From Muribaculum sp. An289 (GTDB lineage Bacteria; Bacteroidota; Bacteroidia; Bacteroidales; UBA932): a stretch of DNA of 64,000 nucleotides. The first letter of the stretch is position 1; each line of letters opens with the position of its first letter. Positions 55,694 through 64,000 of the stretch are shown here, one piece after another. The notes under the pieces were generated by a model. It had not been told where the DNA came from, made no database searches, and saw nothing but the letters and a program-made list of their open reading frames with translations. Where the stretch lies: positions 1-64,000 of the forward strand of contig NZ_NFIV01000007.1 of assembly GCF_002159555.1 (NCBI RefSeq), given 5' to 3'. Made by a program: the position numbers and the translations under genes.

Positions 55694-58600
55694 TTATTCC
55701 GCCTTTGCGGCTTCTATTTCCCTCAGCATCTCTTTGACGGCGGCTTCAATCTGAAGGTCGCGCCCGTCAACCATGCTTTCAGGGTCATTATTGACCATGA
55801 TGTCCGGTTCGAGCTGTTTGTTTTCCTGATAGTTTCCGTCATTGTCCCTCATTCCTATCTGCGGGATTCCGAAGATAAGGGTAGGGTCTATCTGGCTTTC
55901 CCACCATACAGCGGTCATAGTACCAGGGACAGGCATGCCGATGATTTTTCCGATGCCGAGGGCCCTGTATGCGAATGGGAACCCGTGTGCGTCGGAATAG
56001 TTTCCTTCGCCTACAATCACGCATGATGGTTTGTACCACTTGTTAAGAGGCTCGGAACCTATGTACTGTCCTCTCGGAGTCATGTCCGCATAGTGTTTTC
56101 CGTTAAGGAAGGTAGCGAGGTCGTCATGCAACCATCCGCCGCCGTTGAAACGGGTATCCACTATGAGGGCGTCGCAATTGCGGTATTTGCCGAGCGCCTT
56201 GGAGAACACTTCCCTGAAGCTCGGGCTGTCCATACCCTGTACATGCACATAGCCTACACGTCCGCCTGAAAGCGAATCCACGAGATGTTCGCGCTGTTTT
56301 ACCCAACGGTCATAGAGAAGGACGTTCTGCACACCGTAAGTAATAGGCTTCACGACTTCCTCCCATGTCTTGCCGCCCTTGCGGAGCGAAAGAACCACAT
56401 TCTTGCCGGCCTTGTGGTTAAGGAACCTGAAATAATCCTCACCGGCCTTTATCGGATTGCCGTCGATTTTCTCTATTATCACTCCCGGTTTTATCTTCGA
56501 GTCGGAAGAAATCATAGGATTGTCTTCGATGACCTCGGCAACCATGAGCCCGTCACCTTCATAACCGTTATCGAAGAATATGCCGAATACGGCAGTTGCG
56601 TCGCCGCCGCCGTAAGCATAGTACCTTGAACCCGTGTGCGAAGCATTAAGCTCTCCGAGAAGTTCGCTGAGCATCTCTGAAAAATCGAAGTTGTTGTTGA
56701 TGTACGGCAGGAACCTCGAATATGCCTCCTTGTACATCGCCCAGTCGATTCCATGTATTTCAGGGTCGTAGAACTTGTCAACCACCTGCTGCCATGCGTG
56801 GTTGAAGATATACTCCCTTTCCAGTGCCGGACGGTAATTGAACTCTGCGTTTATCCCGACAGGTTTCATCGAGCCGCTGTTCAAGTCGAGAGAACTTATG
56901 CGGCCCATCGAGAGTATGTATACCTTGTTTCCGGTCTCGTCGGTATCGAACATCCCGCTGTAGGCGTTCAGCTTGGCAACCAGACGGGTGTCGCCTTCCT
57001 TGAGGTCGCGGGTCCAGAGGTCGTATCCGCCTTCGAAAGCGGCAAGATAATACAGTTTCGAACCGTCGTTGTTAAGGTAGCAGTCGCCGTAAGTGGCCGA
57101 ATTGACGGTAAGCCTTACCATCCTGTCCTCGATATTGTCGAATTCGTATTCGATTTCAGGAAGGGCGGCCTTGGTAGAGTCCTTGTCCTTCTTGTCTTCC
57201 TTCTTGTTTTTCTTGGAAGCCTCCTGCATCATTGCATATACTTCGCCTTCTTCCTTGTCCCTCATGAACGAGTCGTACGACTCTTTGTTGAAGAACATGA
57301 TGTAGATGTCGGTATAGGCGCCCCAGCTTCCGTGGCTGCGGTAACCGTTCTTGTCGGTATACCAGAGGATTGCGTTGCCGTCCAGTACGAAATGCGCGCC
57401 GCTGTCGGAATAACCGCTTTCAGTGAGGTTGTGGAGTTCCCCGCTTCCGTCAGCCTTCACGAGGCCGAGGTCGACATAATTCCAGCCGCCCTTTTCGAAG
57501 AAATTGACAGCGAACCATTTTCCGTCAGGAGACCATTGATACCACTGGTCGCCGTCGGAATACGAATAATTGTAGTTTCCGTCGAGAATCGTACGCATCT
57601 TCCCGCTCTTGAGGTCGATTACGCGGAGAGTTGTCCTTGCTTCAAGGAAGGCCACTTCCTTGCCGTCAGGGGAGAAGGAAGGCTGGAAACGGGCCACGTT
57701 ACCTTCAGTCACTGGTTTTTCCTTTATTTCTGTAGCGTATGTGAACATGGTTTCGTCCTTATTGACGATTTCGGACATGTATACGTTCCAGCAGCCGTTC
57801 CTCTCGGAAGAATATACTATGCTTCTTCCGTCAGGGGCGAAATCGATGTCGCGCTCCTGTTCCGGGGTATCGGTAATCCTTACGGTAGTCCCGTATTCGG
57901 TCGAAGCCACATATACATCGCCTCTCATGATGAAGGCCACTTCCTTGCCGCTCGGCGATACTGCCATTGACGACACGCCTGAAGAACGGTATTGTACTAT
58001 ATAATCCGGTTCGGTGCGGTCGGAGCGTATTTCGATGGCTACCTTTACAGGCTCCGAACCTTCTTTTACCGTGTATATTTCTCCGTCATAAAAATATGCC
58101 ATCGTTCCGTCGGAGGCAACCGAAAGGAACCTTACCGGATGGTTGTCATGCCTTGTTATCTGGGTGTCCTTCCCTGTCGAAAGCGAATGTTTCCATATAT
58201 TGAAAGAACCGCTCTTTTCCGTCAGGAAATAATATTCATCGTCATTTCCCGGAACGAATACGGCATCCATGTCCTCTCCGTTGAAGTCGGAAACCTTCGT
58301 GTGTTTTCCGGTCGCCGGCTCATACAGCCAGATGTCCCTGGTGACGGATGAAGTATGGTGCTTGCGCCAGTTGTCCTCATATCCTTTCAAATCCTGATAA
58401 AGGAGTTTGTCTCCAGTGGAGTTGAAGGATATGCTTTCCATGCAGACGGATGAAAACAGTTCCGGACGGCCCCCTGTGACAGGGATTGCGTAAACCTGCT
58501 GAAAACCGCCTTCGGGGCTTTGGGAGAAATCCTTGTCCACCATGATGGAAGTCTCTATGTAAAGTGTCTTTCCGTCATTGCTGAATGCGAGCGGTTCCTC

Positions 58601-58933
58601 GGCCCTCGACCAATATGTCAGCCTTGTCGGCTCTCCGCCGTCCGCCGGCATCGTGAAAATGTCGAAATTGCCGTACCTGTCCGAGGCGAATGCGATAGTC
58701 TTTCCGTCAGGAGACCAGACAGGGGCATAATCGTGGGCTTCATTGGTGGTGAGCTGCTGTGCCGTTCCGCCGTCTGCGGATACTTTGTAAATATCCCCCT
58801 TGTAGGAAAAGGCTATGCTCTTCCCGTCCGGGGAAATGGCAGGATAACGGGTCCAGAGGGGACTTTCCTGCGCCGTGGCGTTTAACGAGAACGCCGCAAG
58901 CATCGTTGCTAAAGTGATTTTTAAGAATCTCAT
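55694..58933 (-). CDS. Tricorn-like S41 protease with beta-propeller and PDZ domains
   Basis: A 1079-residue secreted protease (signal peptide LKITLATMLAAFSLNATAQ). A WD40-like/TolB beta-propeller spans about 25-620 with repeated SPDGK(S/T)(I/V)AFxS motifs. A coiled, Lys/Glu-rich loop lies near 575-600 (KKNKKEDKKDKDS). A core domain, a PDZ domain (about 790-880, GLMVAEVIEDNPMISSDSKIKPG) and the S41 catalytic domain follow. The last contains TRFNGGGWLHDDLATFL, the nucleophile serine in GEGNYSDAHGFPF and a VPGTMTAVWW oxyanion region. The layout matches archaeal tricorn but with a signal peptide, so it is periplasmic. It probably degrades peptides. Confidence 0.92.
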   Translation of the reverse strand: MRFLKITLATMLAAFSLNATAQESPLWTRYPAISPDGKSIAFSYKGDIYKVSADGGTAQQLTTNEAHDYAPVWSPDGKTIAFASDRYGNFDIFTMPADGGEPTRLTYWSRAEEPLAFSNDGKTLYIETSIMVDKDFSQSPEGGFQQVYAIPVTGGRPELFSSVCMESISFNSTGDKLLYQDLKGYEDNWRKHHTSSVTRDIWLYEPATGKHTKVSDFNGEDMDAVFVPGNDDEYYFLTEKSGSFNIWKHSLSTGKDTQITRHDNHPVRFLSVASDGTMAYFYDGEIYTVKEGSEPVKVAIEIRSDRTEPDYIVQYRSSGVSSMAVSPSGKEVAFIMRGDVYVASTEYGTTVRITDTPEQERDIDFAPDGRSIVYSSERNGCWNVYMSEIVNKDETMFTYATEIKEKPVTEGNVARFQPSFSPDGKEVAFLEARTTLRVIDLKSGKMRTILDGNYNYSYSDGDQWYQWSPDGKWFAVNFFEKGGWNYVDLGLVKADGSGELHNLTESGYSDSGAHFVLDGNAILWYTDKNGYRSHGSWGAYTDIYIMFFNKESYDSFMRDKEEGEVYAMMQEASKKNKKEDKKDKDSTKAALPEIEYEFDNIEDRMVRLTVNSATYGDCYLNNDGSKLYYLAAFEGGYDLWTRDLKEGDTRLVAKLNAYSGMFDTDETGNKVYILSMGRISSLDLNSGSMKPVGINAEFNYRPALEREYIFNHAWQQVVDKFYDPEIHGIDWAMYKEAYSRFLPYINNNFDFSEMLSELLGELNASHTGSRYYAYGGGDATAVFGIFFDNGYEGDGLMVAEVIEDNPMISSDSKIKPGVIIEKIDGNPIKAGEDYFRFLNHKAGKNVVLSLRKGGKTWEEVVKPITYGVQNVLLYDRWVKQREHLVDSLSGGRVGYVHVQGMDSPSFREVFSKALGKYRNCDALIVDTRFNGGGWLHDDLATFLNGKHYADMTPRGQYIGSEPLNKWYKPSCVIVGEGNYSDAHGFPFAYRALGIGKIIGMPVPGTMTAVWWESQIDPTLIFGIPQIGMRDNDGNYQENKQLEPDIMVNNDPESMVDGRDLQIEAAVKEMLREIEAAKAE

Positions 58934-58954
58934 AAAATATAAAAATTAAAAACA

Positions 58955-60229
58955 CTAATATCCGTATTTTTCCCATTCTTCGGAAAGCCTCCTGCGGATT
59001 TCCTCTTCCTTCCGGTTCCTGCCGGGGTCGTAAAACCTTGTCCCGGACATTTTTTCCGGAAGGAATTCCTGCTGTACGAAATTGCCTTCGTAGTCATGGG
59101 CGTACTTGTAGCCGTCATGATACCCGAGTTCCTTCATGAGTTTTGTCGGAGCGTTTCTCAGATGGAGCGGGACAGGGGCATCCTTCGTCTCCTTGGCGGC
59201 CTGCATGGCTGCATCTATCGCCATATAGGCACTGTTGCTCTTCGGAGAAGTCGCAAGGTATATCGCGGTCTCGGACAAAGGAATTCTTGCTTCCGGCATG
59301 CCTATCCGGTGTACGGTATCGAAGCAGGCCGATGCGAGCAGCATCGCATTCGGATTGGCCAGACCTATGTCCTCGGAAGCGAGAATGGCAAGCCTGCGTG
59401 CGATGAACAGGGGGTCTTCGCCGCCGTCGAGCATACGGGCCATCCAGTAGACTGCCCCGTTGGGGTCGGAACCTCGCACGCTTTTTATGAACGCGGAAAT
59501 GATGTCATAATGCATTTCCCCGTTTTTGTCATAGAGCGCGATGTTTTCCTGCAGGCTGTCCTGCACTACCTTGTTGTCGATTACGACAGGGCCGTCCGGA
59601 GGGAAGGTGCCGACAGTGATTTCGAGGATGTTGAGCAGTTTGCGTGCATCCCCTCCGGCAAAACGGAAAAGGGCCTCCTTCTCCTTGACGGTGATGTCGC
59701 GTGTCCTGAGGTATTCGTCCTTTTCCAGCGCCTTCGAGAGGAGGATGTCGAGATCCTCGGGGTCGAGCGATTTGAGGACGAAGACCTGGCACCTCGAAAG
59801 GAGAGGGGATATGACTTCGAAAGAAGGGTTTTCGGTCGTGGCTCCTATCAGGACAATCGTCCCGCTTTCGACAGCTCCGAGCAATGCGTCCTGCTGGGCC
59901 TTGTTGAAGCGGTGGATTTCGTCAATGAAAAGTATCGGAGAGCCTTTCGAGAACATCGCACCCGATTTCGCCCGCTCAATTACTTCCCTTACGTCCTTGA
60001 CCCCCGAACTTATCGCCGACAGCGTATGGAACTCCCTTTCCAGGGACGAGGCTACTATGCGGGCGAGAGTGGTTTTCCCTACTCCGGGAGGGCCCCAGAG
60101 TATGAAAGAGGAAAGGTTTCCGCTCTCTATCATGTTTCTGAGCACGGAACCTTTGCCTACCAAATGTTTCTGGCCTACATAATCGTCCAATGACGACGGG
60201 CGCATCCTTTCCGGAAGAGGTATCAACAT
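58955..60229 (-). CDS. rarA: Replication-associated recombination protein RarA (MgsA/WRNIP1 family AAA+)
   Basis: A 424-residue clamp-loader-like ATPase. It starts LPERMRPSSLDDYVGQKHLVG, has Walker A GPPGVGKT (46-53), Walker B ILFIDEIHRFNKAQQDALL, sensor-1 GATTENPSFE and the arginine-finger region LSRCQVF. The C-terminal part (GGEDPLFIARRLAILASEDIGLANP, LRNAPTKLMKELGYHDGYKYAHD) is the RarA-specific oligomerisation domain. It acts at stalled replication forks. The promoter at 60306-60337 lies in the sequence shared with the 31-kb locus. The C-terminal tail is basic. Confidence 0.96.
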   Translation of the reverse strand: MLIPLPERMRPSSLDDYVGQKHLVGKGSVLRNMIESGNLSSFILWGPPGVGKTTLARIVASSLEREFHTLSAISSGVKDVREVIERAKSGAMFSKGSPILFIDEIHRFNKAQQDALLGAVESGTIVLIGATTENPSFEVISPLLSRCQVFVLKSLDPEDLDILLSKALEKDEYLRTRDITVKEKEALFRFAGGDARKLLNILEITVGTFPPDGPVVIDNKVVQDSLQENIALYDKNGEMHYDIISAFIKSVRGSDPNGAVYWMARMLDGGEDPLFIARRLAILASEDIGLANPNAMLLASACFDTVHRIGMPEARIPLSETAIYLATSPKSNSAYMAIDAAMQAAKETKDAPVPLHLRNAPTKLMKELGYHDGYKYAHDYEGNFVQQEFLPEKMSGTRFYDPGRNRKEEEIRRRLSEEWEKYGY

Positions 60230-60305
60230 CCTGACTTCAGTATTACTAGTAAGTTTTACTCTTGGCTCGTAGTAACTACTGCTCGTAGCTCACAGTAAAT
60301 CTTAC

Positions 60306-60337
60306 AAAGATAATCAGAAGCCGAGAGCAATGCAAAT
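60306..60337 (-). promoter_or_regulatory. Promoter of rarA
   Basis: On the minus strand TTTG (plus CAAA 60334-60337), exactly 20 nt, then TATCTTTG (plus CAAAGATA 60306-60313): a perfect match to the Bacteroidota pattern. The TTTG lies in the palindrome TGCAAATTTATTTGCA (60332-60347), as in the 31-kb promoter. Predicted leader about 70 nt, containing an imperfect inverted repeat near 60250-60305. Confidence 0.75.
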
Positions 60338-60488
60338 TTATTTGCATTTCCTGTTTCCTGTTTCGGGAGGAGCCGAGAGCCTGGGAAGGCATGAACCGTA
60401 TTTCTGCCGCGGGCAGTTCGAGGAAAATATACGCAGAAGTCCATGTCGTCTTATCAATCTTAGATGGTGATAGGCACAAACTTATCGG

Positions 60489-61246
60489 GGGAAAGTGCCC
60501 GGGATTCGTGAAAATTTGGTTCACTTTCCCGGTTAAGTGAACGTAGCGGAAGTACTGGTGCAGATAATTTTGTAACAAGTTGAATATCAATATATTAAAA
60601 ATTCAAGTGCACATTTCGGCTATTTTAAACTTTCGAAATGTGCATCCGCCTTACTAATTACTTGATTATCAACATATTCAAAATCGTCGTACACTGACTG
60701 GGTGGGCAAACGGGATGACTGACGGGGAAGCCGTCAACGACATAAGGCAATTACAACCTTTCAAGACAGGTAAACTTTTTTCAGAACGGGACGAACCTGA
60801 TAGCCAGCCTGTGTTTTTGTAAGTCATTGATAATTAATAATTTACTAAAAACCATCCTGCGCTTGGGTACTTTCTGAGGTACCCAAAGCCAGCCCATATT
60901 TTTACAACTCACTGACTATCAATACTATCAAACTTAACAAGATGGACATGGGGTGGAAAATATGCCGATAAAATACGGTTTTCCTTCTTTCATCATGACC
61001 TCTGTCATTTTTACCTCTGTCATTTTTCTCCCGAGATGTTGCTTTATCTGTCATGAAATGGAACTGCGAAGTATAGCCAACTTTATGAATGCGTTGACTA
61101 TCGGTATTTAATAACCTCAGGGGAAAGTGCACCTGATTCGCGGCAAACTGGTTCACTTTCCCAGGAAAAACGGCGAAAATGGCGGTAGAATCAACATTTT
61201 CGGCGGGAAAGTGCCCGGGAGTCGTGGGAATTTGGTTCACTTTCCC
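60489..61246 (-). repeat. Three 42-nt palindrome-ended elements, reverse orientation
   Basis: Units at 60489-60530, 61121-61162 and 61205-61246 are each exactly 42 nt with GGGAAAGTG and CACTTTCCC ends. Their conserved interior is the reverse complement of the family at 31216-31446. A half unit CACTTTCCC is at 61293-61301. Confidence 0.85.
60608..60644. repeat. Hairpin with TGCACATTTCG arms, right copy
   Basis: TGCACATTTCG (60608-60618) and CGAAATGTGCA (60634-60644), 15-nt loop (60619-60633). Same arms and loop length as 31034-31070; the flanks match the reverse complement of the flanks there. Confidence 0.85.
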
Positions 61247-61455
61247 GGCGCGTAAAACAGATAGGTGGCATGTGTGTCGCAACAAATGGGTTCACTTTCC
61301 CGGATTACTTACTCCCCAGATTGGCATGCCCCCCGGGATTGACTTCCTGGGGATTGTTACATGACTTCCCGAGTTGTCTCCTGGATTGTTGGATTGCCAC
61401 ATGGCTTCCCAAATTGACTTCCCGAATTGACTTCCCTGGATTACCACATGTGCTG

Positions 61456-62778
61456 CTACATGTAAAATTCCAGAATGCGGTACTTCAGGATGTAATCATA
61501 CTTGCTGTGCGAAAGGGTGGCTTCGGCCTGGTCGAGGGCTGTCCGTGCATTTATATAGTCATAAACCCCGGATTTTCCCGACTCGTATTTTACAAGCTCG
61601 TTTTCATAGGCGGTCCTTGCCGCATCCAGGGCCTTTTTCGCCGCTACCATTGCATCGTATGCTGTCACCGCGCCCCAATAGGCCTGCTCGATTTCCTTTT
61701 TCAGGGCTTTCTGGGACTCGTTAAGGGCTATTTCATAACTGCGCACACTGATTCGCGACAGCTTTACGCTGTTCCTCACATTGTTCCTGCTGAAAATCGG
61801 AATCGACAGGGAGAGCCCTATGTATTCATTGCCGTTATTCGCAAGTTGGGTCCAGAAATCGCTGTTCAACGACCTGTCAGTAAGGTTCGAGAAGGCGCTG
61901 TTGCCATATCCGGCGGTAAAATAAAGGGTGGGGTAGTATGAGCTTTTCGCACTCTTCAGTGCCGCACGGCTGCTTTCAAGGTTCATTTCGGCGACCTTTA
62001 CGGACGGATGCAGCAGGAGGGACGAAGCGTATATCTCCTGTAAGGACGGGAGCAGCCGGTATTCCGGCAATCCGCCCTCGCCCAATTCGATGTACGGTTC
62101 GAAATCCACAGAATCGGGAAGATTCATCGCCTGCCTCAAATCCAGTTCGGCAAGTATATAGTTGTTCTTGCTCTGTGTCAGCGAGGCCTTGTCGGAGGCT
62201 ACGACCGACTCGTTGTCTATGACATCGCTCCTTGAAGCCTTTCCGCTTTCGTACCTTCCGCGGGCGAGTTCCAATTGGGACGTACTGGCCTCCAGACGGC
62301 TCTCCGCTATCCGGACAAGCTCCTTGGTGTAAAGCGCCTGCAGGAAATACGAGGCAATCTGGAGGGAAATATTTTCCCGGACCAAATCAAGCTGGTGGAC
62401 CGCCGCCTCATAATCGAGTTTCGAGCGATCGACCTCGTGCTTGATTTTCAGACCCTGAAAAACAGGAATGGACGTGGATACCCCGAAAGAGCCCGACAAC
62501 TGCGAATTGTCTATGTATGTCCCGTCCCTCGAAGGGCCGCGCCCGAAATACACATTGCCGCCAAGGGAGGCGGAAAGGTCGGGCAGGCGGGACATTTTCG
62601 CCGAGTTTACGTTGATTTTCCCGCTTTCGACCTGCAATTGCTGCTGCCTGACATCGTTGTTGTTCTCCAAGGCATATTCGATGCATCTGTCGAGGGTCCA
62701 CATATCCTGCGCTACAGCCGGAACGGTCGCCGCAAAAAGGACGGCGGGGAATATCATTCGGAATAAAAACGGTTTCAT
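61456..62778 (-). CDS. TolC-family outer-membrane efflux protein
   Basis: A 440-residue outer-membrane factor. Signal peptide MKPFLFRMIFPAVLFAATVPA; the mature protein begins WTLDRCIEYALENNNDVRQQQLQVE, then two repeats of long helices with barrel strands between (ASLGGNVYFGRG, LSGSFGVSTSIPVFQGLK and its second-half counterpart EYIGLSLSIPIFSRNN). This is the standard OEP duplication. It forms the exit duct for the adaptor and ABC transporter encoded upstream, and is 12 nt from the adaptor gene. Confidence 0.92.
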   Translation of the reverse strand: MKPFLFRMIFPAVLFAATVPAVAQDMWTLDRCIEYALENNNDVRQQQLQVESGKINVNSAKMSRLPDLSASLGGNVYFGRGPSRDGTYIDNSQLSGSFGVSTSIPVFQGLKIKHEVDRSKLDYEAAVHQLDLVRENISLQIASYFLQALYTKELVRIAESRLEASTSQLELARGRYESGKASRSDVIDNESVVASDKASLTQSKNNYILAELDLRQAMNLPDSVDFEPYIELGEGGLPEYRLLPSLQEIYASSLLLHPSVKVAEMNLESSRAALKSAKSSYYPTLYFTAGYGNSAFSNLTDRSLNSDFWTQLANNGNEYIGLSLSIPIFSRNNVRNSVKLSRISVRSYEIALNESQKALKKEIEQAYWGAVTAYDAMVAAKKALDAARTAYENELVKYESGKSGVYDYINARTALDQAEATLSHSKYDYILKYRILEFYM

Positions 62779-62790
62779 GGCAAAAAAAAA

Positions 62791-63891
62791 TCAATTGAGT
62801 TTCAACAATCCCTGTATCCTGTCTTCCGGTGACAGGCCGTCGATGACTTCGATATGGACCCCGTCCGACATGCCAATCCGTATGTCGCGCCTTTCAAAAA
62901 GCTGCTCCTTGCCGGACATGCCCTTGAAAATATTGACGTAGGCCGTATCCCCCGAAAATCTGACCGCGCTTTCCTCGATGGCCAGCACCCCGGTCTTCTG
63001 CTCCGTCACTATCTCGGCATTGGCACTGTATCCGGCCCGCACGAAAACCGAATCCGGAATGTCCATGACCGCCTCGATTTCGAACATAACAACATTGTTT
63101 TCTTCCGTGGATTTCGGAGAGATATATGTGAGTACGGCATCGAATTCATAGCCCTGGAGGGCGCCAATAGTGACTTTTACCGGCACCCCGGTACTTATTT
63201 TACCGACATCGGCTTCATCCACGTCCCCTTTAAAGAGCATGTTGCCCAGGTCCGCCACTTCGGCTATCGTCGTGCCGTCATTGAAGGTATTGGCCTGAAT
63301 CACCGAATTGCCGACTTCCACCGGTATGTCGAGTATTTTTCCCGTAATCGTCGACCTCACCTGGGTATTGCTGAGGTGGGCGTATTTTTCCGAAACCCCC
63401 TCGGTCACGATTTTAAGGGCATCTTCCGCGTTTTCGACCTCCTCCTCGGCATTGTCCAGACTGGTCTGCGCGGTCTCGAACTCCTCATCCGAGATTATGC
63501 CTTTTTCATGCAGCTCCCTGCTGCGCTCGAAATCCCTCTGCGCTTTCTCCAGATTGATTCCTGCAACCCTAAGGCGGCCTTCTGCGCTGTTAAGGGAACT
63601 CATTTCCGGAACGACCTTTATCGTGGCTATGATATCGCCTTCCTTTATATCGTCCCCGGGCTTGCAGTGAATGGCCTCTATGATGCCTGAAATCTGGGGC
63701 TTTATAAGCACTTCGTTGCCCGGCTCTACCTTCCCTGTCGCTATTATCGAGTTCACGAGGTCCCGTGTCGAAGGGGAAACCAGCTCGTATTCTATGGTTT
63801 TCGGCCTCGACTTGATGTAAAGGAAGACCATTGTCCCTAAAAACAGGGCAATTAAGAGTACAATCCAGAAAATTTTAAAAAACTTTTTCAT
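62791..63891 (-). CDS. Periplasmic adaptor (membrane fusion) protein, MacA-like
   Basis: About 366 residues from ATG 63891 (MKKFFKIFWIVLLIALFLG); a further upstream ATG at 63924 lies inside the preceding gene's end and is less likely. An N-terminal membrane anchor is followed by a biotinyl-lipoyl-like half (GKVEPGNEVLIKPQISGIIEAIHCKPGDDIKEGDIIATI), an alpha-hairpin coiled coil (about 95-160, KAQRDFERSRELHEKGIISDEE-type heptads), the second lipoyl half (STITGKILDIPVEVGNSVIQAN) and beta-barrel domains. This is the HlyD/MacA layout. It links the MacB-type ABC permease (63905 on) to the TolC protein. Spacing is 13 nt on one side and 12 nt on the other: one operon. Confidence 0.92.
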   Translation of the reverse strand: MKKFFKIFWIVLLIALFLGTMVFLYIKSRPKTIEYELVSPSTRDLVNSIIATGKVEPGNEVLIKPQISGIIEAIHCKPGDDIKEGDIIATIKVVPEMSSLNSAEGRLRVAGINLEKAQRDFERSRELHEKGIISDEEFETAQTSLDNAEEEVENAEDALKIVTEGVSEKYAHLSNTQVRSTITGKILDIPVEVGNSVIQANTFNDGTTIAEVADLGNMLFKGDVDEADVGKISTGVPVKVTIGALQGYEFDAVLTYISPKSTEENNVVMFEIEAVMDIPDSVFVRAGYSANAEIVTEQKTGVLAIEESAVRFSGDTAYVNIFKGMSGKEQLFERRDIRIGMSDGVHIEVIDGLSPEDRIQGLLKLN

Positions 63892-63904
63892 ATTCCAATC
63901 TGTT

Positions 63905-64000
63905 TTATTCTTCTCTAAGTGCATCTACAGCACTGATTTTTATTGCTTTATATGCCGGAAGGGCGCCTGCCGCGAGACTTCCCGCAAAAATTATCCCGAA
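63905..64000 (-). CDS. MacB-type ABC transporter permease, C-terminal 31 codons (partial at window edge)
   Basis: The frame entering from the right edge encodes FGIIFAGSLAAGALPAYKA followed by IKISAVDALREE and a TAA at 63905-63907. The PAYKAIKISAVDALR tail (the last helix, then a PA..A..(I/D)PV-like end) is typical of FtsX/MacB permeases. It is the first gene seen of the tripartite efflux operon and continues beyond the window. Confidence 0.8.
   Translation of the reverse strand, partial: FGIIFAGSLAAGALPAYKAIKISAVDALREE

Larger units (their letters stand above)
60230..61455. other. Repeat-rich intergenic region, right copy
   Basis: About 1.2 kb without a credible gene between rarA and the efflux operon. 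It holds the rarA promoter, the hairpin at 60608-60644, an 8-bp hairpin TTGGGTAC/GTACCCAA at 60863-60886, three 42-nt elements plus a half copy (60489-61301), and a run of degenerate GACTTCC repeats (about 61330-61440). Short frames here come only from the repeats. Confidence 0.75.

Overview
The window looks like a chromosome segment of a gut-type Bacteroidota (order Bacteroidales) carrying an integrated mobilizable element at its left end. The assignment rests on several sequence features. Many genes are preceded by the Bacteroidota promoter pattern, a TTTG box 20 nt upstream of TAnnTTTG, with almost no strong Shine-Dalgarno sequences. The window also contains BACON-domain lipoproteins, a lipoprotein-type TamA homologue, a PorT-like barrel and a tricorn-like S41 protease. 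The mobile region has the relaxase, DUF6371, DUF3987, excisionase-type HTH and tyrosine recombinase set typical of Bacteroides mobilizable elements. The species cannot be named from this sequence.

Region 1 (about 1-14,900) is the mobile element. Its backbone, read on the minus strand from the right end, comprises a four-winged HTH protein, a tyrosine recombinase, a membrane protein, a small HTH protein, a DUF3987 helicase-like ATPase, a DUF6371 primase-like protein, a candidate oriT, a MobC-like accessory protein and a relaxase. The recombinase end abuts the 3' end of mnmE (trmE), the tRNA-modification GTPase gene that is also the integration site of SGI1-type islands in enterobacteria. The left end lies outside the window. 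Two visibly A+T-richer cargo blocks sit on this backbone. One is an operon (104-3370) of a small XRE regulator, a nucleotidyltransferase fused to a TIR/nucleoside-deoxyribosyltransferase-like domain, an unrecognised protein and a ClpB-like AAA+ ATPase. The other is a DUF262 protein translationally coupled to a compact SMC/RecF-like ATPase (8359-11,447). Both look like candidate anti-phage or nucleotide-signalling modules and are the most novel coding content of the window.

Region 2 (14,936-30,671) is host chromosome. It holds mnmE, divergent ppk-ppx for polyphosphate metabolism, a cluster of BACON lipoproteins with an acyl-carrier-like protein that lacks its serine, carAB for carbamoyl phosphate, and a frameshifted lipoprotein gene. 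Region 3 (30,672-33,374) is a repeat-rich intergenic stretch followed by a small secreted protein and two related two-helix membrane proteins. Region 4 (33,385-42,964) is a seven-gene minus-strand run: ligA, a hotdog thioesterase, yihY, rsh, an Ig-like lipoprotein, an outer-membrane barrel and ispG. Region 5 (43,057-50,326) carries a probable pyrophosphate-dependent phosphofructokinase, a GH13 amylase, a TrmH-family methyltransferase, a TamA/BamA-like lipoprotein and enolase. Region 6 (50,422-60,229) holds three tandem paralogous Ig-like lipoproteins, a MATE transporter, a tricorn-like protease and rarA. Region 7 (60,230-64,000) is a second repeat-rich intergenic stretch and a TolC/MacA/MacB-type efflux operon cut by the window edge.

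The two repeat-rich intergenic stretches (around 31.0-31.5 kb and 60.3-61.3 kb) are related to each other in inverted orientation. Both carry a hairpin with TGCACATTTCG arms, copies of a fixed-length 42-nt element bounded by GGGAAAGTG/CACTTTCCC, and a nearly identical promoter core. This is the clearest non-coding structure in the window not explained by the genes.
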